64,000 nt of DNA from the NCBI RefSeq assembly GCF_949628265.1, contig NC_088790.1, forward strand, positions 5,522,545 through 5,586,544, written 5' to 3'. The translations under genes were made by a program, and so were the position numbers. How positions within the stretch are numbered: position 1 is the stretch's first letter; each line of letters begins with the position of its first letter. Positions 10,862 to 21,400 of this stretch are shown here, in pieces. The notes under the pieces are model-generated. The model saw nothing but the letters and a program-made list of their open reading frames with translations, searched no databases and was not told the DNA's origin. Origin of the DNA: Cloeon dipterum. Lineage: Eukaryota > Arthropoda > Insecta > Ephemeroptera > Baetidae.

Positions 10862-13201
10862 ATGATTCGGTGTGGAGTCCTGACAGTGAGTGATCGGTGT
10901 TCTGCTGGGGGAGCTGAAGACAAAAGTGGTCCGGCCTTAATCAAGCTGCTGGAAGGTCAAAAGAAACACCAGTACACAATCGAACAGGCGACAGTTATCC
11001 CAGACGAAAAGAGTCAAATCGAAGCAGTTCTCAAGCATTGGTCGGACGATTTACACCTTGATTTGGTTTTAACCACTGGAGGCACTGGATTTGCTCCTCG
11101 TGATGTTACACCAGAGGCCACCAAGTCCGTGCTGGACTCGGAGGCGCCTGGAATCGTGATTGCCATGATGACAGCCAGCCTCAGCATCACTCCAATGGCC
11201 ATGCTCTCTCGATCAGTCGCAGGAGTCAGGGGACAAACCCTGATCGTTAACCTGCCAGGAAGTCCTAAAGGCGCCTCAGAAAATGCGGAAACTGCCTTGA
11301 GAGCAATTCCGCATGCAGTAGCACTTCTTAAGGGAGACATCAAGAATGTTGAAAAGGTAAATTGCTTCATTTATTTAATATTTAATCCAATTTTAAATGC
11401 CGACCACTTTTCAAGAAATTATGTCCGTTAGAAATTAGTCTAAATTTTTACTTTTATAAATTCCAACGATTCAGCAAACCATAAATAGTGGGGAACTATT
11501 CATTTGACATATTGTCATCTTTTATCAAAAACCAATCAAAAACTATTGAATTGCAGCAAAAAATACACTAATTTATTTTCCTTGTAAGCGAATTTTTTTA
11601 ATTAATATTATAATTGTTAATTCGATTCTGATTTCTAATGTGTTTAATTTAAGGTGCACCAAAAGCTGCACTGTGGCTGCAGTCACGAGCCTGAACATGT
11701 TGGAGATATTACCAAAGTTGCACACCGACCTCGCAAGTCCCCGTATCCAATGATAAGCGTCAACGCAGCTCTAAAAATAATTTACACCGAAGTTGAGTCT
11801 CTCCAAAAAGCTTACAAGATGCCTATTCATTTAGCGCTGGGCTGTATTGCGGCGGAAGATGCCGTTTCTCTTTGCAACATTCCTCCGTATGCAGCGTCAG
11901 TCAAGGATGGCTACGCTGTCCTGAGCGCTGATGGGGCTGGTGAGCGACAAGTGGTTGGTGATGTGCTTGCAGGAGGCAATCTTCAGATGAAATTGTTTCA
12001 ACCAGGCGAGTGTTTAAGAATTACCACGGGAGCAGCTGTTTGTGGTGGAGCAGATGCTGTTGTTCAGGTAAAATCTCGATTTTCAATAATAAATAAATTA
12101 GGAATTAAGACAGAAAAATGTAGCTAGTTAGCATATTTTTAAGTCAGTCCTTCATCTCAAAACAAAGCTAGACAGAAAAATTGAAGAAGGCACAGACTAA
12201 AAATTATGAGCTAAATATTTTTTAAACCTTATTGACAAATTTTCTATAAAACAATTTACTTGTATTAGGTGGAAGACACAGAGCTGCTTCTGTCCACGCC
12301 TGACGGTAGAGAGGAGCTGAAAATAAACATCATTGATGCGCCTCAAAAAGGCCAAGATATAAGGCCAGTTGGAAGCGACCTTGCAATCGGACAGGTTGTG
12401 GTTGAGAGGGGAAACGAAATCGGACCTGCGCAGGTTGGCGCCCTCGCTTCAGCCGGCGTGAAGACAATATTGACTTACAAGCGGCCCAAGATTGCCGTGC
12501 TCTCCACAGGGAATGAAATTCAAGATATTTCATCTCCCTCGCCTGGTCCATTTGTCATTTACGACTCAAACCGACCCACTCTGATCGCCTTATTAACCCA
12601 GCAAGGATTCCAAGTTGAAGATTTGGGAATCGCTAAAGACGACCCAGACGCGATCGCCGAAACCCTGAAAAAAGGTTTCGCCAGTGCCGACGTGGTGGTC
12701 AGCTCAGGAGGCGTGTCCATGGGCGAGAAGGACTTCCTGAAACACATTTTAATCACCAAATTCCTGGCCAAGATTCACTTTGGTAGAGTTAACATGAAGC
12801 CAGGCAAACCAACAACATTCGCCACCTGCGACTTCAAAGGCCAGAAGAAACTGGTATTCGCCCTGCCAGGAAACCCAGTCTCCGCTACTGTCACCTGCCA
12901 CCTGTTCGCCCTGCCAGCCTTGAGGGTCATGGCCGGCTTCAGCAGTGGTTATTCCAGAGAAATCACTGTCCAACTCGCAGAAACCATCACCCTCGACTCC
13001 AGGCCCGAATACTGCCGAGCAGTCCTCGAGAGGGCACCGGTGCCAACAAAAAGCGTGCCGGTGGCCCATTTAACTGGAAATCAAATGAGCAGCCGACTGC
13101 TCAGCCTGCAGAGTGGCAGTGTTCTGATTGAGCTGCCTGGAGGAACAAAAGAAAAGGGAACGCTGCAGAGAGGAGAACTGGTTAAAGCGCTGCTTATCTA
13201 G
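10862..13201 (+). CDS. cin: Gephyrin / cinnamon: fused MogA-MoeA molybdenum cofactor synthesis protein
   Basis: Three exons (10862-11356, 11654-12067, 12269-13201), all phase 0, give 613 aa, near the length of the fly cinnamon protein and shorter than vertebrate gephyrin because the linker is short. Residues 1-165 are the MogA (G) domain, which adenylylates molybdopterin: TTGGTG at 71-76 with APRDVTPEA following and PGSPKG at 132-137. Residues about 166-195 are a Cys/His-rich linker (HCGCSHEPEH). Residues about 196-613 are the MoeA (E) domain, which inserts molybdate: PPYAASVKDGYA at 242-253, TTGAAVCGGADAVV at 289-302, SSGGVSMGEKDF at 448-459, KPGKPT at 480-485 and LPGNPVSA at 502-509. All main motifs are intact. 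In vertebrates the family also clusters glycine/GABA receptors; that role is not implied here. The exon borders fall near domain borders (exon 1 is exactly MogA). Confidence 0.96.
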
Positions 13202-13270
13202 TGATGTTGAAATTGGCACAAGTAGGAGGGCTAGTGAATTTAGAATGATTTTATTTTTGTAATCTGGTTC

Positions 13271-13276
13271 AATAAA
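13271..13276 (+). terminator. Poly(A) signal AATAAA for gephyrin
   Basis: Canonical AATAAA 70 nt after the gephyrin stop codon. Confidence 0.65.
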
Positions 13277-13944
13277 TGAATTATTTTTCTACAAGATTTG
13301 TGCGTTTTTAAATCAGGGTTTACACAGTTATCCATCCCGTTTTTTACAGACTTAATTTTTTCTAAAATGCTTGTGAAATGAACGAAAAAGTGCGGGTCAA
13401 AAGCTCAGAAGAGAAAAAATCTTTCCAAGTTTACTTAAATATTAATTTCAATCTCTGGACATAAAAATGAATCGTTTCTTTAAAAGATTTATGCGAAAGT
13501 TAGATTTCGATGTGAGATTTTAAAAGTAAATTTAGTCTTACTTTTAAGACTCGGAACCGGTCTTGCTAGCCTTTTGGAGCAATTATTACAGCACATGCAG
13601 TGAATTAATTACCAATACAAAAAGGCAGTTTCTTAGTTCTGAAAAATTCCAAAGCAAAACAATTTTGGATCTTTCTTTTTGTTATTTGTGCGATTATTAA
13701 GGTAGCCGCGCGGGCGTGGGGCCCGTTGCCGCCGATTTTGCGTCTTTCGTGGGTCAGGGCTACTCAAAATGAACAAAAGACGCTCAAATCAATTTGGAAT
13801 GGTAATTTCCCAAGGAGTTTTTCTATGAGGATAATTTTGTCCTATTTTTATGTCCCAAAATGAGATTAAATCCAGAAAAAACTGGGCTGTCTGTCAATTT
13901 TCCGCGCTTTTGTAAGACTATTATGCTGCTTTGATTTTTCTGTT

Positions 13945-13959
13945 TTTATTATTTTTATT
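13945..13959 (-). terminator. Two AATAAA signals (minus strand) for TRMO
   Basis: TTTATT on the plus strand at 13945-13950 and 13954-13959 gives two AATAAA hexamers only 15-30 nt after the TRMO stop codon. A very short 3' UTR is implied. Confidence 0.5.
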
Positions 13960-13974
13960 TCTTGGGAGATATTT

Positions 13975-16509
13975 TCAGTGTTTTTTCGACTCGCATTTAG
14001 CATTGATTGCACACTGCCATTCCATTTCTCCACAAGTATCACACTTTTTTGACGGCTTAACCTGAAAAACCGTGACCACCTTGGCTCTGTCATCAAACTT
14101 GCAACTAATGCTGAGATCCTTGATGAGGAACGAGTAGAAGTGGTTGGCCCACCGGTCTCTCAGGTAGACGGACCTTGGGTCTTCTCGCAACACGCTGCTT
14201 ATTGCGGAAATCATGTGCTTGGTGTCCTGCGAATTTTCTACAAGTTGGATCACGGCTCTTTCGCTAAATCTGGAAGCATAAATAATAATTGAGATTAGCT
14301 TGGTGATTTAATTCTCATTTATTAGCGTCGAGAACCTGAAGACCCCAGGCTGGTTTTAAAGCTAAAACTCTACGAAAAGATTGTAACTGATTATTTATGA
14401 ACCCTTCAATTGATTTTTAAAGGCGAAAATCATCCCTTGCAATTCCCACCACTTTTTGCTGAAAAAAAATGACTTAAAAATTAGCCAAATTGAAACAGAT
14501 ATCAAAAACAATATAATATTGCCAAAATATATTTTGAGGTGAATGAAATGATGTGTCACTCTTTTTACATAATCTTATGTATTATTTACTTTTTTAATGA
14601 AGAAATGGGCGGTAATTGCAATAAAATCGAATTTTTATTGCTGGAAACTATATCTGATTAAAAAACAGATGTAATTACCTGACATTCAGTCTGACAACAG
14701 GAGGTTGATCAATCCAGGAAGGTACTTTCACCGTGGGTTGCACTGCTTCATTCTTTGAAGGCGACTGAGGTGCTAATGCACAGGCGACAGGTTTGCTTCG
14801 AACAGCCGCGGCACCTGGCAAATCTTCCTCCCCGTCCGGCTCCTCTCTGCAGCTGATGGACCTGTTTGGTGTGTTGGGGGCTGGACTAAAACTGGTAGCT
14901 GAAAATGTGGCTTCGTCTTCGCTGGAGCTACCAGTGGCCACCTCTCGGTAAAGGCCTGCGTTCAGCGTTGATTCGTCTTCGTCGTCCTCTTGGTTGATGC
15001 ACCACGGGCTGTCATAGTGTGGTATGTACGGTTTTATGTCCAGCACTGGAGTGCCATCCACCATGTCCACTCCGGAGAAATAAATTGAGGCACCTGCAAA
15101 ATTTAAATTATGAGATTTGTTATTTTTAAAATTAAACTTTTTGTCGTGGAGGAATTCTTGAGCATTTTTTCTGGAATATATGGAGATTAGCGTTCACAAT
15201 GAGAAAAACTCGTATTCTAATCATGCTAAATCATTTACCTTGCCAAAATATGCTCATTTAGACAGACTACCACTTCTAAATTTTAACCAGCATTTTTAGG
15301 AATTTTTGAAACTTGAGTAACTTTTTACTTTAATTTTTTAATTAATAAAAAACGAAATATTTTTATTTAGTATGGAATAAAATGTTGCCTGAAGTGTTTC
15401 TAGCATACATAGAAAATTTGAAGATTATTTTCCACCTAATTAGAGATATGTAGTGTCAAAGGATAAAAAAGGTATATTTTTTAGTCTGGTGAGTCTGATT
15501 TTGACCTGCAGAGCATGTTGTGGATCACCCATGAGGTCAGAAAATACCATCAGAACAGGTAATAAATCGAATCCTGGCGTCAGGGTAGCCCTGGAGCAAT
15601 CGGTATATTATTCAATTCCAATTTTTACTGACGCCGAGGAGATAATCTGCTAGATCTAAGTTAAGAACTTTCGAAATATCTTTAATTCAACCCTTTGGGA
15701 GCCGTGATGTGCCCACAATCTCGCCAGGAAACATATACCTTGGACTTTTTCAATCTTCACTAGAGAAAGGCCTATGGGGGATGGCCTGTGAGGGCTTCTG
15801 GTGCCAAAAACACCAACTCTTTCACCATTCAGCCTCGGAGGAGCCACCTTGGCTTTGACGTGACCCTTTTCATTTTTATGAAAATGAAATATTAACCTGA
15901 GAAAATGAAAAAACTTAAGCTCACGTGGAACCAAAAAAATTAATAATACACACCATAGATGTGAGAAGTTTCCAAGGCCTTCAAGGGTGTGCTCAGGGTT
16001 GGTGAACAGTTCCTTTCTCAAAGTCAACTTGGCTGTGCTCTCTTTGCAAATGCCTGGTTGACGCGGAGTTCCTTTTTTCTCAGCGAACCAAGATGAGATA
16101 TAACCAATTATTTGAAAGTCCACTGTGTGTGGAGTTTGTGACAAAGACGATGACGGCTGCTGCGGTTCAGATCTTGACTTCCCTTCTAAGAGATTTGGTG
16201 GTTCCTGCAGAAGAAAGGCCTCTGGAGCTTTCAGTATATCTTTGATCTTCTCCATTTCCTTCTTGTGCACATGCCCAAGTGACTGAATTTGCTGCCTAGT
16301 TTAAAATAAAATGTTTTTTAAATTATATTAATGTAAAATTAAATGATTTTTTTTGTTAATATGTAAAACATAATTTAATAAGTAATAAAAAATACAAACC
16401 TTAAATTTTTCAGTTCACATCTAGCAACGTTGATCTGTTGGTCCATGACATTTTTATTTGTCTTCAAATTTTCTAATTTAGATGGGTCCGCACCTAAATG
16501 TTGTGCCAT
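13975..16509 (-). CDS. TRMO: tRNA (adenine(37)-N6)-methyltransferase TRMO
   Basis: Five exons (minus: 16400-16509, 15954-16295, 15739-15896, 14679-15093, 13975-14269) join in phase to 439 aa, against 441 in human TRMO. The TsaA/TrmO beta-barrel starts at about 97: IIGYISSWFAEKKGTPRQPG, NPEHTLEGLGNFSHLW, then KAKVAPPRLNGERVGVFGTR, SPHRPSPIGLSLV and VDMVDGTPVLDIKPYIPHYD, all expected of the SAM-dependent enzyme that N6-methylates t6A37 in tRNAs reading ACN codons. A low-complexity acidic region spans about 235-330. The C-terminal domain carries LREDPRSVYLRDRW and the FYSFLIKDLSISCKFDD strand pair typical of animal TRMO. The N-terminal 60 residues form a likely coiled coil. Intron 2 is only 57 nt. 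The last about 30 residues add a cysteine cluster (CDTC-x6-C-x5-C). It is convergent with gephyrin and head-to-head with the UPF0547 gene 590 bp away. Confidence 0.95.
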
Positions 16510-17099
16510 CGAGTTTTGTTTGTGTTTATACTTGGTCGGGACGGTCGGGACTCATTGAGGATAAATAATGTAGGTCTCATCCACTCAAGTTCTCTTCTAG
16601 TGCCATCTATCGTATGTACTTAATACTTAAAGCCAAACGTAATACGTGATGTTCTCACTTAAATACAAGAAGAGAAAACAGTTCGCCATGTTTGACTCCT
16701 TAAAGAGCGGTAGATTTAAACCTCCTGACATTCTTAGCTATTTTCGAAAACAACGCAAAATCCAAGATGGCATTACATCCGGTTCATGAGTGCTCATAGA
16801 AAATTTCATTCCCCTGATTCCCCTTTGATCATCAGACTTGTTTATATGTTTTGTTGAATTACAGAGGCAAAAAGCAACATTGATTGAATAAAATAATACA
16901 TAGATAGTTGAAAAGAAATAATAGATACTGACTAAATAATAATAAGTTTCCCTCGTTCAAACTCAGGTTGTCGTGTAAAACTCCATGGTACGTTTAATAT
17001 GCTTAAATTACTAGATTCAGACTTAAAATTAAGAAATTCCTTCTAGCGTCTCTTCAGTTAATATTTCTCCGACAAGAGCGTCCCATCAAGATGTAAGAG

Positions 17100-18177
17100 A
17101 TGATCTCTAAAGGGTGCCCGAAATGCAAGAACCAGGTAACAAATTTTTAACAAAAATAATTCATTATTCATTAATTATGGTAAATTTTCCTAACGTAAAG
17201 GTGGCTGTCGCTTGCAAAGCGTGCCCCTGCGGTCACATCTTCTTCACCGCTCGCAACAGAGCACGCACCTTGGACAGCTTGATCGTGCCATCATCAAGCA
17301 ATGCTGGTGAAAATCAGGGACAGAGGAGAACAGAGAGGGTCAAGCGTGAGAAGCCTAAGTTCTACGACTCATTGCAGTACGAAAACAAACTGAAAAAGGT
17401 ACGGAGTTTCGCACAATTGACCGGGTTTGTTTTGCAGACGAGAATATAGATAGGTTCTAAATTTTTTATCTAAAATTTTTTGTATTGACTTGTTAAGTAC
17501 ATATTATGTAAAAATTAATGGTAGTTTGAATTTTAGATTAATTTAACTTTTTTCTTGTAAATTCTTGAGCTTGGAAGCAGTTGAAGCTCTGAAAAAATTA
17601 GATCAGACTACTAATTAGTCAAGAATACTTTTGAGCGGTTCTGGTTTTGTAATTTTTAATATTTGTATATTCTTGATGTCAATATATATTTAAATAATGC
17701 AAGTTATGGCATACAGCTAGCAAAATATCGCAAAAACAAACAACTTTTTTATTGCTTCTCAATGTAATTAAAAATGGATAAAGGTTTAGTTTCCTTGGGT
17801 AGTTAGAGGAAAATTTGAAAAAATATTACCAAACGTAATATTTTGTAAGTCTTAAAATCAATTGTTAAAATGCGATTATTACCGGAAATGTCCAAAAAAA
17901 CTGTCCACCCTTTAAATTTTGGACACACGAAATAAATTAGGGATTGGTTTATTCACAGAGAAGAAAAACAAAAATAACTCAACCCGTTTATGAGGAGGAA
18001 AAGGATGAAGAAGAGGAAGATTCAGACCCGAAGAACAAGAAAAGGAGAGTCCTGAAGAAGGTTCAGGAGGATGAGGAGGATCCTATGATAAGCTTGTCAA
18101 ATGAAAGGCTTCAGCAGTGTGCCATAGAATTGGCAGAGTTGAATCGAAAAATCAACTCGGTGTCATGGAAGATTTAA
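17100..18177 (+). CDS. UPF0547 / C16orf87-like zinc-ribbon protein
   Basis: Three phase-0 exons (17100-17135, 17201-17398, 17959-18177) give 150 aa, close to the 154 aa of human C16orf87. The N-terminus MISKGCPKCKNQ is split from VAVACKACPCGHIFF by an intron; together Cys6, Cys9, Cys17, Cys20 and Cys22 form the family's small zinc ribbon. A basic stretch with RRTERVKREK follows at about 55-65, as in human. Then comes an acidic/lysine-rich nuclear-type segment (EEEKDEEEED, KNKKRRVLKK), and finally the conserved C-terminal helix (LSNERLQQCAIELAELNRKI). The molecular function of the family is not known. The start at 17100 is used because it puts the first CxxC in frame with exon 2. It is tail-to-tail with TECPR2 (stop codons 204 bp apart) and has AATAAA at 18221-18226 and 18226-18231. 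Confidence 0.9.
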
Positions 18178-18220
18178 GAAAACGACTTGGTGCTTCTGAT
18201 TGATGTAATTAGATTAAGCA

Positions 18221-18231
18221 AATAAAATAAA
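18221..18231 (+). terminator. Overlapping AATAAA signals for the UPF0547 gene
   Basis: Two overlapping AATAAA hexamers 44 nt after the UPF0547 stop; a third (CAATAAAAC) lies near 18266. Confidence 0.6.
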
Positions 18232-18372
18232 ACATGACGAGATCTCGACTAATCAAGCAGTTTCAATAAAACATCAATGTAGTAAATACTGGAATGTGGC
18301 ACAGTCAAGGCGATAAAATCGTGTAGAATGCAAATATATAAAATCTAGCAATATACATAAATATAAGATCTC

Positions 18373-18421
18373 AAATTAATATCATACTAGCTCCCAATCA
18401 CTTTCAATACAAGTCTTTGGT
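18373..18421. repeat. 49-bp direct repeat, original copy (TECPR2 last exon)
   Basis: This copy covers the last codons of TECPR2 (PKTCIESDWELV), its stop codon and about 9 bp of 3' UTR. The second copy at 18971-19019 is in the same orientation with two mismatches. Confidence 0.9.
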
Positions 18422-21400
18422 TCGTGGTGAAATGAAAATACTTTTTGATTGTGCACGATTATCCTGCTTTCCTGATCAACAGCAGACACCTTGTCGTCGG
18501 CGGACACTAAAAATGCAATTCCCATATAAATATAATTTGAAACCAATGTTAGCCAAAATACCCACCAGTCAGATAAGTTGCACTTCCGGGCAACTTTTTC
18601 CAAAAGTCGCCGATGAAATTGACATCGCTGATACCGCACCTGCGGTAGATTTCGCCGTTTGGCGTCAGGACCCAGACGCCAGTGGCGCTGATTGTGAGAT
18701 TCACGGCCTCCACTCCAGGCACGATCACCCAGCCTGTCCCCAGAGGAAAGTCAGGGAACACGGCTTCTCGGACGTATACGTTATTCTTGTTGTCCAGCGC
18801 CCACACCATGTAGGCCATGCAGCCAGCCACTACCTTCAAGAAAAACCGGGTATGATTAGTAAAAAAATTAAATACTTCTAAAAATTTTAATAAACCACCG
18901 TCAAAATGTTTATCAAATAATAAATTATGAGTATTCATTCTCTATAGTTGTTTTAAAAAAATGTCACATTAAATTAATATTATACTAGCTCCCAATCACT
19001 TTCAATTCAAGTCTTTGGTCCAAGAGTCAAAAAAATTAAATAAATTTCTTCCGCTCTCAGAAGAGCGACTGTTTCGGCCATCAAAATCCTCTTGGTGGTT
19101 TGTTTGATTTAATTTCCATTCTAAAAAAAATTTCTTGATGTTAGGAGCAGATTTTTCACTCTTTGACAAAATAACCCAAATAGGAAAGGATGGATTTATT
19201 TGGCTTATATTTGAACTGTCGTAAGAGGATTTAATATCACAGTGAGATTTGAGTTGTCAGATTTGGGAGGTTGTTTTCGACTTCGTTGCTCGTTTCTCTT
19301 TTTGTTTAGACTATGAAAGGAGTGTAGGCAGACGTTTTGAAAGATCCCTTATTATTAAAAAATTCTTATCAGATAATACTGTGGCTATGAATTTTGTTTC
19401 CTAGAAAAACTTATATTTTACACACTTTGTTTCAAAGTAAAATTCTTAATTATAACGCAAATATACTCAAAGTAGTGATTTATAAGATTTCACACCCTCG
19501 ATTAACTCTTCCTTATTAAAAACGAAATGTTGCTTCCAGTAAAAAGGACAAGATAAAAAATTAAAACTATCATTGAAAATTCAGAATGTCTTAGTTACTT
19601 TCAGAAAGTGGACATCCTCCTCTTTCATCACATCGTCCTCAACTTGAATCCAGCAAGGAGAAAAATCGCAAGCTTTAAGATCATGCGCTGATCCAACAGC
19701 CATATAAATTGATCCAGTCGTATCACATGCCCAAATCGTATCAATTCCACAGGAAATGTAATCAAAATGTGCCGTTGACTCTGGAAAACGCACGTATTCA
19801 GAAATTTTTTCTTAAATTTCGATTATAATCACGCACTAATTTGAGCCAAATCAAGCTCCTTCCAGCCGCTTCCCGCCGTATTCTGTTCACTTAAACCCTG
19901 TCGGATGAGAACTCGGCCTTCTGCGTCCAGGACCCAGAGGGAGTTAATCAAGGATGAAAGACACACTATCTTGCTGCTGCTAGCAGGAGGCACGGCCTGC
20001 GGGTGAAAAGAAAATGAGATATATTTTTTATTGTATTTTAATTTTACATAAAAAAGCTGCGAGTCAGGCCTGGAACAGTAGAGCTCCCCTTGGGAGCTGA
20101 GGTACCACAGCTGACCAGCTCCGTCAGAGGAGCCTTCTGCCGATATTTCATGCCAGCGGACAGACAGCTCGATCGGGTGGACAACGTCCCATTTGTGACC
20201 TGATAGATCAAAAATTGATTCTGTTAAATGTATGATATAAATGGAAAAAAACCTACCTATGAACTCTGAGTTATTCATGTGGATCAAGGAGGAGTTTTTG
20301 GTTGCAACCCATATGGACGAATCGGTGGCTGCCACAAGCAACTCACCCTGCAAAATCAAATAACATTTTTGGGTTTAATGCTATTTAAAATTTAAAAAGA
20401 TAACTGAAAATCCCAATCAAGTGACAACTTAAATAGCAAATCAGTGTACAAAGATAATTTTAAAAATTAATAGTTTTACTTATGGAAAAAGGATTTCATT
20501 TCTTATATTTTTCAATGATTCTTTGTACTAATGTTATTTTATTCATTTATTATTCAAAGGAAATTTCAGAAAAAAAGAAAAGTTTTTTTGAACAGATTAC
20601 CAAACAGTGCAGTAAATTTAATCCGAGAACGCCATTTCTCAAATTCGAATTATTAATGATGCCGCTATTTTTTTCCGAAAAGACCAGCGCGACGTCCAAC
20701 GTGGCAGCCCTAATATTGAATATTATGTCTCTAAATTCCCAAACAATTCCGTTGCACCCTCCAATAAATGAACTTCTTATTTAGATAAAATTAAATTGGA
20801 TAAGAGTAACGTTTCAATGGGGTTTTTCTGGGAAGTACATAAATACATTTCATTGATAATATTACCAATTGTGAAATCGTGTAAAAAATAGTAGAAAAAA
20901 GCTGTTAAGTACTAAAACAGTATTTTAACCATTCTTCTGATTTAGTAAAGTAAAAATAATTACGGTGATATTGATGTTTTCTTCAGCCAGAGGCCTCGGT
21001 ATGCCACCATTGACGAGGACCTGCCACCAAGAAGGCGCCTGTTTCGGCAGCTCACCGGAATGGACGAGCGCGTCAAAGGAAAAATATAGCGCATTGCGTC
21101 TGTCCAGGACCCAACCAATGGTGTAGAAACCCATGGGCACCGTTTTCATGCTGAGCGCCGCGTCCACCATAGGCTCGCCGTTGGGTGTGGCGATTCGCAG
21201 CCAGTGCGTGCCCGACGGCTGCGCCTCAGAGACGCACGCCCGCTGCCATAGCTGCCCACTTCCCGCGGACACAACCCATATTGAGAATCCTGAGCATGTA
21301 ACCTTGGCGACGGGAAAGTCGCTCGGAATGCTGATCACCCCATTTTCTCCTGAAAAAAACCCAGATATTTAATTACTAAAAGGCCTTAACAAAAGATAAA

